The notes beneath the pieces were generated by a model. The model had not been told where the DNA came from, did not search any database, and worked only from the letters and a program-made list of their open reading frames with translations. Position numbers and translations under genes: made by a program. Source: Emmonsiellopsis sp. PD_33 (taxonomy: Eukaryota > Ascomycota > Eurotiomycetes > Onygenales > Ajellomycetaceae). From it: 64,000 bases of DNA. Shown piece by piece: positions 54,373 to 64,000 of this stretch (the stretch's first letter is position 1; every line of letters starts with the position of its first letter). The DNA lies in assembly GCA_032988165.1 (NCBI GenBank), contig JANTQF010000067.1:62001-126000 (forward strand), read 5' to 3'.

Positions 54373-56555
54373 ATGCCAACCCCCACCGCCGCCCTCCCCT
54401 ACCACGAACCCCCCATCCCCACCCTCCTAATAACCTCCACCTTCCTCCTCCTCCTAAACCTCATAAACTACCTCTTCGACAACCTCATCTACTGCGGCCT
54501 GCTCGGCCAGCTCTTCGTGGGCGTCGCCTGGGGCGCGCCGGGCGCGCAATGGCCCAGCGTCGAGTTCCAGGAGGCAGTGGTTGCGCTGGGGTATTTGGGG
54601 TTGGTATTGCTTGTTTATGAAGGTATGTAACAAACATCTTATAACCACCATAAAGAAAAATCTACCCAGGACCCCCCTTTTGAGAATCCCATTTACATAC
54701 ATGTCACTAACGTAACACAAATGCTTCCATATGTACACAACAGGCGGCCTATCGACCTCCCTCCCAGCCCTCCTTAAAAACCTCCCCCTCTCCTCCGCCG
54801 TCGCCGCCACGGGCATCTTGCTCCCCATCGCCCTCTCGTTCTCCCTCCGCGCGCTCATCCCGCATATAACGGCCTTGCAGGCCTTTGCGGCGGGCGCGGC
54901 GCTTTGCTCGACGAGTCTGGGCACGACGTTTACAGTGCTGGGGACGAGTGGGCTTGTGGGGACGAGGTTGGGGACGGTGTTGGCGGCTGGCGCGATGATG
55001 GATGATGTGGTTGGGTTGGTGTTGGTGAAGGTTATTTCGGGGATTGGTGGGGAGGGGGAGGCGGGGTTGAATAAGGTGGTGGTGGTTAGGCCGGTGGTGG
55101 TTTCGGTGGGGTGTGTGGTTGTTTTGGTGGCGGGGTGTTGGGGGTTGGGGAGTAAGTGGGGGAGGAAGGGGGTTAGGGCTGTGATGGGGTGGGTTGAGAG
55201 GATGGGGAGCGAGGTAGAGGGTGGGAGTAGAAATGGGAGGAGGGTTTGGAGGTGGTTGATGCTTGGTGGTGGGCATATGGCGTTTATTGTACAGACGCTG
55301 CTGTTGATTGGGTTTGTTGCGGCGGCCGTGCATGCTGGGACATCAGGGTTGTTCGCGGCATATTTGGCGGGAACATTTGTTAGTTGGTGGGATTGTGAGT
55401 TTGGGCTTGGGGCTGGGGAGGAAGGTGTCGGGAATGCTGGTGGAGTGATGCGGAATGATATGGAGCGGGTGTCTGGCCCAGAGAGTCCCGATGGTATAAG
55501 GAATGGATCTTCAATAGATCGCGATGGCGCGGAGACGACAACTCCTACAAGTGTCCGCTCGAGAAGCCATTATGCGAATTGGACGGGGCTTGAGGTTTAC
55601 GAAAGATACTATTCCGCCATTGTGGAGAGGGTGCTCAAACCGTTCTTCTTCGTTAGTTCTCTCTCCATCTCCTGATATCCTCTCCTCCTAACATACCTTG
55701 CAGGCTTCAATCGGATTTGCAATACCCATGAAGGACCTGTTCAAAGGCCACATTATATGGCGCGGAATAGTCTACACGGTCCTAATGCTCCTGGGAAAAT
55801 TACTAACAGGCATCTGGCTCGTCCGGCTCGATTTCAGCAGCACGACTGCTATTCTCTTTCCTACCCCTCCCGTCAAACGACTGCTCCGGTCTTGCTCACC
55901 AGCATGGCTCTGGTGCATGCGGAAGCCGAAGGACGAAAAGCAACCCCCTGCGTCTGGGGCTGCTATCACGAGGGGTCATGATGGCGTTGACGTCCGTGCT
56001 AACAGCCATGCCGCTGCAGACGCCACCATTTCTGCTGAGGAGAGGCAGCCCAGGGCGCCATCGCCAGCAATCCCAGCTAGTGGTGGCGTAAAAGAAGGCC
56101 AGACACAACAGCAGTACCGGCAGGAGCAGCACACTGAGCACAGGGACCAGCATGATCCTAGCAACAAAACCAGCGCTATGACGGAATCGCCTTTGAAAAA
56201 GTGGCCAAGGCCCCGGTCTCTCTATCCAGCCTCCATCCTTGGCATGGCCATGGTGGCTCGCGGCGAGATCGGCTTCCTCATCTCCTCGCTAGGTGAGAGC
56301 AGTGGAATCTTCACCGGACAGCCAATGGGCGCGGGTTCGGGGGGCGATGATGATGATGGCCAAGAGGCGGCGGCATCCGACATATATCTCGTTGTCACAT
56401 GGGCGATCATGCTGTGCACGGTTATTGGACCCGTGACGGTGGGAATGCTGGTTCGAAGGGTGAAGAGGCTTCAGGAGCAGCATGATAAGGGTCGAGGCCA
56501 TGATGGGGGGCGCGAAGGTGTTGATGATCCGCTGGGGATCTGGGGGGTGCGTTAG
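54373..56555 (+). CDS. Na+/H+ exchanger-family membrane antiporter
   Basis: Monovalent cation/proton antiporter fold (CPA superfamily, Kef/NapA-like), expected in a cell or organelle membrane for Na+/K+/pH balance. Exons 54373-54622, 54744-55651 and 55704-56555 (introns 121 and 52 bp, GT-AG) give 669 aa. About 12 hydrophobic segments are visible, for example LLITSTFLLLLNLINYLF (TM1), VVALGYLGLVLLVYEGG, AATGILLPIALSFSL, LGTVLAAGAMMDDVVGLVLV and ASIGFAIPMKDLF. The MMDDVVG motif holds the paired acidic residues of the ion-binding site (ND/DD type) in the usual place. An insertion of about 150 residues rich in Gln/His/Ser lies between late TMs and is probably cytosolic and disordered. Exon 2 is unusually G/T-rich on the coding strand. 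Exact transported ion not inferable. Confidence 0.85.
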
Positions 56556-58063
56556 GTACAGTGTGGGATTGGGACCGGGACCGGGGACCGGGCTTGTGCT
56601 TGGCCGGGGTTGGAGAGCAATAATTGCGTTTATATTGTATAGAGAGGTAGGTGGACCCGTTTCCGTTGAAGAACTTTTTGTCGTTTTTGTATATGTAACT
56701 AGGGCGTTTACATGCGGGATCACTATCGTAGATTGGTTTTACAGAGTCCTGGGTTGGTGATAGAAAAAATAGAAACTAAGCAAGTTACAAAGAAGATTAC
56801 TTTCTTGAGTTGTCAGTCTTTCTTTAATTAAATGGAGTGGGTATCTGTCAATTTAATGACCAGACTACTGCACTGTTTATGTATGAGTGCCCAGCTGTAT
56901 TGGATATTAAATTATCTCTTCATTTCAACCTCAATTTTCAAGTGCCTTTGCTAATGACAGCTGTCATATCAGAAACATCCAAACATTGAATTCATGTCAA
57001 GCAATACAAAGCGACGTCGCCTCACTATGTATGTACATACATGTACCTATGTAGTTAGCCCTAATCCAAGTGATCAGGGGGAGGACCCTTTACTCAACTA
57101 GCCCGTCAGAGTGTTTGGTCTTCACCCAACCTCCTCCATCACCCATTTGTCAGCGATATCTTATTCAAGCTCCAGACACACTTCTCACTGGCAGGAAATA
57201 GTTCCCCGGCAGTGGCCAGCATGCCGGTGACCTCACTTCGAAGCTGGACAGCTCTCTATCATTTGCTTCCCGGCTTTTGGGGAACCGCTAAGTTCTAACT
57301 AATGGTCCCCAAAACATGTGCTCAAGCGAGGTTGGATATCGGCATCAGCCAGACTAAAAAACTATGCATATGCATCTAGCTAACCAGGAATCCCGCAGTA
57401 AATAGCTGATGGAGCTTCGGCCAACAATATGTGTGTGTGTCGATCTTAGTTACAGGTCTCTGCTTCCGCCTCCCCCTCTTCGGTCGAAAAGGTTCTTTTT
57501 CTCCTCTTTCTCCAGCTGTTATTCCTGCTACGGCCGGGTTTCCAATTAGCTAAGAGAAATACGAGCGCGAATCCCTGACTCTGTACTGGACCCTGCACCA
57601 GGGGATGGGGCGCGCGGATGCGGTGGGAGTCCAGGGTGCCAGCCCACCCCCCACCAGGCCCTTGCGCTCTAGTTCCTCACGGACCTATTTTTTGACAATC
57701 ATGCTGCCGTTTATGAATGAAGAAATGGGCTGAGGAGAAAGAGAGGGGCATGCAGGCTGGGGAGAGACCGAGGACCCATGGATGCTACAGCAGCTTGCAG
57801 ATTTGACGATGACAGCTCTGACCGACGGATATTGCTATGCATTGTTTCGTTTGAAAGAGGATGAAGAGGACCCGGAGAGATTGATATCCAATTCTCTCTC
57901 GTTTCATTACAATCCATGCCGTCTCTTATCTCCTGATCTCATCTAATATTTCAACCCCTCCCTGGCTAGCTACCAAGGGTTGCTACCAAAAAGCAAGTCC
58001 TCTAGCAATCCGCTGCCCTCCGGCCTCCCATTCTCTCTAAGACACAATATAAACCCTCCCCCC
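56556..58063. other. Intergenic; no gene seen
   Basis: The 3' UTR of the antiporter is followed by mixed sequence with a TATGTACATACATGTACC palindrome-like stretch near 57030 and a short GT run near 57430. Minus-strand frames (57917-57711) have no support. The upstream part of the next gene, including ACAATATAAACC near 58044, may act as TATA/leader. Confidence 0.4.
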
Positions 58064-58915
58064 ATGGACCGCATGTCCTTCATCCCCGGTGCGCCCGCAC
58101 GGGAAGCAATTGAAAACGCCTCCGGCCGCATCTTCACCACCCGCATCGGCGCTCTCGATTACGCGGACGAATTCATCCTCAAATGCCCCAGCGGCCCTCA
58201 ACCCTTACTCTACCAACTCTTTCTCGCCATGCTGAGTGACGGCGACGAGCTCGAGATCAAATTCGGCCTGCGCGACCCCACCAACACGGAAGAAGATGAC
58301 CCAGCCGGCGAGCTAATCGGGCACACATGGGCCCTGCTCAAGGATGCGAACGGGGGCGAGAAGCTGCTATGGGAGGTGGGCAGGAAGACGGCGCCAATCT
58401 CGGACGCGGATGCGGCCAAGGCGTTTAATGCATATAGGCAGTTATTAGGAACGTATCAGCATCAGCAGCAGGAACAACAAGCAGAACAGGCACATACACA
58501 CGGCATGATGCCAATCTCACCGCCCACACAAATACCAACCGACATCCCCCTCCCCACCCCCTCCCCTCCACCCCCCTCCGCCGGACCCGTCCGCTCCATC
58601 TCCCGCGCCCTCTCCCCTTCAAACCTCTACTTCGCCGCCGGCGTCATGTTCTACTTCGTCGACCTATCCATGGTGCCGCCCTCGCGGCCGGAATTTTACC
58701 ATACCCCGCTCCATCTCTCGCGCCCGATGCAGGCGTTTGATGCGCTGCTGCTGTCCGCGCTGGTGACGGTGGCGATTGGTGCGCCGCCGTTGGTGTTTGC
58801 TGTGCTGCAGGGGAATGAGGGGTTGGGGGAGATGCCTGGGTCGTTTGGCAGGGCGGTGTATGCGAGGGCGCCGGATTGTAGGGTTATGGAAGGGGGGGTG
58901 GTTATTGTTGGGTGA
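58064..58915 (+). CDS. Uncharacterised protein with two C-terminal membrane segments, 283 aa
   Basis: Single exon. I favour the ATG at 58064 (MDRMSFIPGAPAREA); the frame is open to an earlier ATG at 57980, which would add 28 low-complexity residues. Residues 1-125 are soluble and acidic, with ALDYADEFILKC and SDGDELEIKFGLRDP. About 130-185 is a Gln/Pro/Ser linker (QHQQQEQQAEQ and a Pro-Ser run). Two hydrophobic segments follow: NLYFAAGVMFYFVDLSMV (about 195) and ALLLSALVTVAIGAPPLVFA (about 235). The end is Gly/Val-rich. Family not recognised. Probably membrane-anchored with its N-terminal domain on one side. Confidence 0.7.
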   Translation: MDRMSFIPGAPAREAIENASGRIFTTRIGALDYADEFILKCPSGPQPLLYQLFLAMLSDGDELEIKFGLRDPTNTEEDDPAGELIGHTWALLKDANGGEKLLWEVGRKTAPISDADAAKAFNAYRQLLGTYQHQQQEQQAEQAHTHGMMPISPPTQIPTDIPLPTPSPPPPSAGPVRSISRALSPSNLYFAAGVMFYFVDLSMVPPSRPEFYHTPLHLSRPMQAFDALLLSALVTVAIGAPPLVFAVLQGNEGLGEMPGSFGRAVYARAPDCRVMEGGVVIVG

Positions 58916-59618
58916 GGGATTGGGAGAATGTTAGGGGTAGTATGGGAAGCTGTTAGCAGGTTATTTTGTTATATATAGGATATATATATACACCGTACAA
59001 TTCCCCCCTTTTTCTTGGGCGGCTAGATGTTTTGGCCCCCTCCTTGCATTTTCTTTCCTGTCTAGTGTTCTTTGATATTCTTCTCATGGCATGATGGATG
59101 GGTAGGAATAATCCGTATCCAACCCCGTTGATGGAGAGTAATGACTCGCCCTGGAGAAAAGGGGATCTGGAAAGTTACTAAAATAGTAAATTGATAAATT
59201 GAAAAACCTCATGATATCCCTATCCCCTGCATCCACCCTTCATCTGAAAATAGTGAAAGTGGGATACCATTAGGGATTACCACCATCCAAGTACCCCTCC
59301 TAGCTAGACCTGTAGACATGATCCATAAGAAAACGTAGAATCTCCTAGTTCCCAAATCTTCCCCATCTCATTTCGTCCCCGTCCCCCATCATTCCCAACA
59401 GTCACACCACCGACATCAACCAACCTCCCCAACACAGTAATAATATGCCCCCGAGCGCGCTACCTAATACAGCGCAGTCCAACCATGAAAGGCCCCGTAA
59501 ATCGGCTTAGCAACATGCAACAGCAGCAACAGAAAAGTGATAGGAACCATTATAATCATGCCTAGCTACTAGCTGTAGGTCTAGCCATGAATCAATCATC
59601 CGCGTATTGACATTGACA
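58916..59618. other. Intergenic; no gene seen
   Basis: AT-rich 3' UTR-like sequence (TATATATATA near 58985) followed by mixed sequence. Only short frames. Confidence 0.4.
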
Positions 59619-59843
59619 TTAGCCCGCGCTAGCAATAGCCTTCTTAACACAATTCCCGCGCGCTCCGGTGCGCAGGATAATTTTCACCGGTGGTGAGCGG
59701 TAATCATAGCGTGGCGTTGTTGCACCGTTGGCTAGAAGCTGTTCTTCCAAGAAAGCCTCGCTCTTCCCTGGCTGGATAAGGGTAGTCAGAATGATCCATC
59801 CTTGAGGTAAATGCTTCAGGGCCCTGGATGAAACAGTGGCCAT
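59619..59843 (-). CDS. Small hypothetical ORF, 74 aa
   Basis: ATG at 59843 gives MATVSSRALKHLPQGWIILT and onward, ending RTGARGNCVKKAIASAG. The frame is open upstream to 59918, so an earlier exon is possible. The composition is protein-like, but there is no known family, and nothing else confirms expression. Confidence 0.3.
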   Translation of the reverse strand: MATVSSRALKHLPQGWIILTTLIQPGKSEAFLEEQLLANGATTPRYDYRSPPVKIILRTGARGNCVKKAIASAG

Positions 59844-59918
59844 GTTTGCAGACTTTTTGTTTGGCTCTGAGTTTGAAGGCCTCCCCCCCCCAACTGAATC
59901 CCAGCTCGTTATTGGCAA

Positions 59919-61265
59919 GTATCCTGGAAGGAGGAGGCTATATCGTCGTTTAACCTGGCCAAGGAGTCTTGGCTTATGGTTGTGGATTTCCCAAGGCCAG
60001 CACTATTTGTCTGACGATTTTTTGGAGTGAGGATTGGTAGAAGCAAAATCAAACAATTCATAGTCACTATGTAACTCTACCCTCTCTCACCACCACGGTG
60101 GGTATGAACGAACATCGGCAGTAGATCAGACCTGCTGAGGAGAAGCTCGAATTTCGCGGGGGAAATGGGTAAAAAATACTTAGAGCTAGCTGGTCACTAA
60201 TGATTGATCCTTTTTGACCTAGTTGTGTTCGATAAAATGAAAGCTGGCGGCGTGGAGTTTCGCTCACGTAGACTCCCACCCACGCTGGTGGAGGACGGGA
60301 TGCAAAACAGCCACGTTTTCAGGTAGCTAACTAACCATGGGGCTGGCCAAATTGAGGGCACTGCTTGCTATGTAGCATGCACCTATGAGATCCATCTCAG
60401 TTTGATTCAGCGAAGGAGAGCTTGTTGCACCACACTGGAAGGCACCAGCGTTCGAAATGTGCAAAGTCTCGTTGTATTCTAGATCGTCCCGATTCTGGGC
60501 ATCTATAAAACCATTGATCCCCATGCCCCATAAAGGATGCTGATGGAACTTTGCGTTTGATGGATGATAAGACCCCCCTGAGATGTGGTTGGCGGCTGAA
60601 GCGATGCCAAGGATCAGAACCTTAAATCAGATCACGTGGGACGCTAAATTTAGGAGCTGCTATTCCGAAACAGGTAAGCGGCTCAAAATAAGCTTCTTTC
60701 AGCCTCCCCACTTTTTCCGTTCGGCATCAAGCTCCAACTTCCGTTTGATTATCTGATCTCAATCCTGCCAGTACGCTCTGTCGATATGCTGAGCCGCTAT
60801 CCATCAGCCCCTCGTTTCCTGTTTTATACTACCTTCGATTCATAGAGGGATCTCACTGTCATTTCTTATCATCTTGTGCGCCTTTTTATGCCCAGTTCAC
60901 GCACCATCTTCAATCCCCAACCCCCTCAACATCAGTTATCCCCCAGGCCCAAGTCTACTAGCAGGCCTAAGGACTTAGCCAGCATCTGTTTATATCCATT
61001 TCCATATCTACGGCGTGCTTCTTATTTATCCGCGGAGAGTTGCTCTACCCAAAGCATATCCGCTTCGAGAGTTTTTTCGGCCTGTTGTTCCTATTTGCGT
61101 CGCCTCTATCCGGGTTGAACTTGACTACGCCGTCGTTTTGTTTTATTCGATTTCGGGAATTATTATCTGGAGGGTCACATTTTCAAGGAACCCATTTATT
61201 CACTAAAGGGGGGCGGTAAAACGATTCCAAATCTTCGCCCCCGCTAGCCTAGCAGGCTGAGCAAG
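59919..61265. other. Intergenic and Med27 promoter; no gene firmly supported
   Basis: A 65-codon ATG frame on the minus strand (60524-60327) ends at CCCATGGTTAGTTAG, where GTTAGT could be a splice donor, but no matching downstream exon was found. A palindromic CACGTG (E-box-like) occurs near 60634. The last 350 bp before 61266 are pyrimidine-rich, like a leader. Confidence 0.35.
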
Positions 61266-62461
61266 ATGGATTCTCAGAAGGGACCAAATAACAACACTGC
61301 TGCTGCGGGCTCTTCTCTAGGAGCCCCTCCTGTTGACAATGGTACTGGCTCTAGAGTCACCGACGCTCTCGATGGTAACGTCTCTCCTTTTGCGTCGAAC
61401 GAGGACTGGGATTCAGAGAGGAAACTGGTCACGGCTTTATCGATGTTGCAACAAATGGAAGCAAAGGTCTGTTTCTTCTATACTTCCTTTGTATAACTCT
61501 CTTTGAGAGTGGTAATCACATATAAACAGCCCAAAAATTCACTGTATAAAAAACTAACATGTTTCCAGATCCATACCCTCCGGACTCTTGTGCCGAACAG
61601 GCTACTTTCGCCATTGGCGCCAATCGTCAATCCCGATCCGCGCACGCCAATCCCAAAATCTCCCCAGGAAATGTTCGATCAACTTGCCCAAGCTGCCCGT
61701 GACGGTGTTGCTGAAGTCGAAAGCTTCAAGTCTGAATGGCAGAGTCCAGACATGAAGCTAATCTGGGACCGGATTGATCAGAAAATGGCTGAAAGTAAAG
61801 GCGATCATCCCGCGACAACGGGGATGTGGGAAAGAGACTACGATGCGATTTTGAGAAAACTCGACGAAGGAGAGCGAATGGAGAAAGACCAAAAGAGACG
61901 ACTCGAGGAAGAGCAGGAAAGAATCCAGGTTGCGTCATCCGAGACTGGATGGAGGGAAATTGTCGAGCGGTACCAGAAAATGGATATGCCTATTTCCATC
62001 ACCATCCCGCCAGTTTCGGATAATGCTGGTCGCTTTTTCGTGGTCGCCAAGAAGATCTCCTTGCAATTCCATGTCATCCAAGGACCATATTCTGGCCCTA
62101 GGACGCCGCGAGAATGGCAGGTTATGGCCGTGTCAAGGGGAAATACGACAAAATTGGAAGCCGAGATATTAGACTGTATACGGTCGAGGGATAGGAAGTG
62201 GGATCTACCATATCTTTTGGTAAGCACATTTCCTCATAAACATTGCGGAGCCCATCTTTATACTAACCAACCTACTAGGACATGATATGCTCCTACTCGG
62301 ACGTCAAACGAACAAGATGCGTAACTTGCAACCAACTAACTGACACAAACGCACAACTCCCATCATTCCGAAAACCAACACCGGTCGAATCAGCCGACAA
62401 TAAGACCACATTCACTTGGGTCGCCTACCATCCGGGTTGTCTTAATCAAAACACCGTCTGA
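61266..62461 (+). CDS. MED27: Mediator of RNA polymerase II transcription subunit 27
   Basis: Subunit of the Mediator tail/upper-tail module linking activators to RNA polymerase II. Exons 61266-61466, 61569-62219 and 62279-62461 (introns 102 and 59 bp) give 344 aa. The N-terminus is Gly/Ser/Asn-rich. A helical region follows from about residue 50 (WDSERKLVTALSMLQQMEAK), then a long charged helix (DAILRKLDEGERMEKDQKRR). A beta-rich centre has FHVIQGPYSGPRTPREWQVM. The C-terminal Med27 signature is DMICSYSDVKRTRCVTCNQL followed by FTWVAYHPGCL; this Cys-x2-Cys and His-x2-Cys arrangement is characteristic of the family. Length is within the fungal range. The assignment rests mainly on this C-terminal block. 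Confidence 0.82.
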
Positions 62462-63368
62462 GAGGCTTCGTGCCCTTCCTCAGCCAACGCATGGTTAATA
62501 TTGATATTACCGCTATTTCGCATCCTGTTCTAAACGCAATGCGACTACCCCCTCCAAACCGCCCGTCGCATAGCGCAGCGTCATTAGATACCCCTACATC
62601 CACCGCACCTACATGTACCATCCCTCCGCAGTCACGAATACGGAGCCACCAACCCGTCTCCTTCAAAAATCATATTTTCTATCTCGAGATACCATCAATG
62701 CAACACCACTGTTATAAACCCCCAAAATGTAGTTGGATCAATAATCGTTATCCCAGTCTTTTTGCTTTCTCCCGACCACACTCCAGTGCCACACCCCACC
62801 CCACCATCGTTACGACCATAATAATCCTCATGACATATGATCCCGCCCCATCTGTCTACTGGGATTGTCAGCCTTTCAACTCTCAACAAGGCTACGTAGG
62901 GTATTCAAGAGATGGTTAAGAAAGGGGCAATGGGCTTTATATCTGTCCTACTTCTTTCTTTGTCCTGGATTCCAATTTTTTCGTTCTTTTGTTTGTCTTG
63001 TGCTATATAGGGTGTTCATAGGATTTTCACTTTTTTTTTGTTTGTTTGTAATATTTTTTTTTAAACTCTCTTTGAATCTTAAGGATTTTACATATTTAGG
63101 AAAGGGCAAAATAGGAGCCTGATAACAGTTGTTAAATTGTTAAATGAATGCCAATCCAATCACATTGGTTTATATAAATGTACTTTTCTCTCCAAACTCC
63201 GTCCAGAAAGCCGGCGGGTTTGAAAAAAAAAAAAAAACAATCCCTAAAACAATAACTGCTCGCTCACTCATTCACGTCTTCCAAAAATTGTCCGTTGTAG
63301 GCCCTGTCGGATATTTCGTCAACCACAGCCAAAAAAAATCAAAAATCAAAAAGGAAAAAAAAATTAAA
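62462..63368. other. Med27 3' flank and spacer; no gene seen
   Basis: Frames here (62470-62919 and others) are Pro/Ser/Thr-rich and lack motifs. T-rich tracts from about 62970 to 63070 and an A run near 63221-63236 mark non-coding DNA. Confidence 0.4.
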
Positions 63369-63463
63369 TGGGGCGAGCCGGGATCGAACCAGCGACCTTA
63401 CGATTTAACTAAACTGAAAGTTTTAACTTCAGTCGTACGCTCTCCCAACTGAGCTATCACCCC
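63369..63463 (-). tRNA. tRNA-Phe(GAA) with intron
   Basis: On the minus strand acceptor GGGGTGA pairs with TCGCCCC, discriminator A. D arm GCTCAGTTGGGAGAGC. Anticodon stem TACGA pairs with TCGTA, loop CTGAAG with anticodon GAA. An intron of about 22 nt follows G37 (from TTAAAAC to TAGTTAA); its TTTCAG can pair with the anticodon CTGAA, as is usual in pre-tRNA-Phe. T stem GCTGG..CCGGC with TTCGATC. A T-rich stretch follows on that strand as terminator. Confidence 0.92.
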
Positions 63464-64000
63464 CTGATTGATGGGAATTGGTATCGTTTAGTTCGTTGCA
63501 GAGGTTAGACTGGGTAGTTAACGTAGTTGGGATGTGGGAAGGTTCAGGGGGTGATTTGGCAACGCGAGAACATCTGTTTAGTAGTTAGATGTGAGTGGGG
63601 GTTTGTGAGGTATTTAGATTTAGTGAATTAGTCAGTAGGGAAAAACTGATCTTGGTAACTTAACCTTAAATAACTCAATTAAATGTGTAGGAGGGGGGTG
63701 AGACAGTAACTAACTACTGATAAACCCCTGACTTCCTTCATATTAGTCTGTTTGCACGGATATATAGGATACATGATGTATGATGGTTAGGTGATTAATT
63801 AGCTGCTTCATATATTATCTGGAAATAGAATATGAAACCCCAAATTAATAATGCGCTGCAGATAAGGGCTACAAGCAGGCCTCCTAGTAGATGTATATTC
63901 CCCCTAACAAACTAGATGTATTGGATCAACCGCTTTCTCTCCCCCTGCATGACATGAAACAAGAAAGGGAATGAAACCTCACACTTACCTACCTACCCTC
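63464..64000. other. No gene seen at the right edge
   Basis: Mixed sequence with no open frame of note. Confidence 0.35.

Noticed and set aside
54749..55333. 194-codon minus-strand ORF opposite the antiporter
   Set aside because: Pro/His/Asn-rich translation produced by G/T skew of the real coding strand. The antiporter frame has membrane segments, motifs and proper introns.
60327..60524. 65-codon ATG frame on the minus strand with a possible splice donor
   Set aside because: No matching acceptor and continuation were found, so it is kept only as a note in the intergenic entry.

Overview
The window is fungal nuclear DNA, most likely from a filamentous ascomycete of the Eurotiomycetes and plausibly an Onygenales species. 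The basis is short GT-AG introns of about 50-370 bp, the kinds of genes present, intron-bearing tRNAs, and large AT-rich, CpG-free transposon blocks beside normal-composition gene islands. The species cannot be named from the sequence alone.

Layout. (1) 1-3.4 kb is a gene island: a four-exon copper chaperone for superoxide dismutase (CCS1, minus strand) and a divergent PITSLRE/Cdk11-type protein kinase (plus strand) share a promoter of about 310 bp. (2) 3.6-12.6 kb holds decayed genes: a SNF2-helicase fragment, a NACHT-type fragment, a metallophosphoesterase with two nonsense codons, and several unidentified broken genes. (3) 12.6-16.3 kb has low-complexity intergenic DNA and one intact 437-codon gene of unknown function, possibly with an ADP-ribosyltransferase-like region. 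(4) 16.37-41.18 kb is transposon-derived. A 506-bp inverted-repeat element is followed by a Copia retrotransposon (LTRs 168 bp, TSD CTTRC). The Copia is interrupted at two sites 36 bp apart by two chromodomain Gypsy elements, both on the minus strand: Gypsy-B (10.85 kb, 161-bp LTRs, TSD TTTTA) and Gypsy-A (7.72 kb, 302-bp LTRs, TSD TAACT). All are dead, and CpG is almost absent. (5) 41.2-43.7 kb is a thin strip of normal DNA with one supported terminal exon. (6) 43.77-47.01 kb is a Mutator-like (MULE) transposon with a perfect 9-bp TSD and a decayed transposase. (7) 47-64 kb is an ordinary gene island: a conserved unknown acidic protein, a universal-stress-protein-domain protein, tRNA-Ala(AGC), a Na+/H+ antiporter-like protein, a two-TM unknown protein, Mediator subunit Med27, and tRNA-Phe(GAA).

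The housekeeping genes form no operon or evident pathway. The most interesting material is in the transposon block. Both Gypsy elements carry extra coding sequence between the chromodomain and the 3' LTR. In Gypsy-B this is a long same-strand ORF relic of roughly 900 codons that I cannot identify. In Gypsy-A it is an antisense ORF relic with a cysteine cluster. Comparison of paired LTRs shows TG in one copy opposite CA in the other at several sites, which recovers lost CpGs and records the mutational process directly.

All calls come from reading the sequence. Exon borders were placed by frame, splice consensus and family resemblance. No alignment or database search was run.
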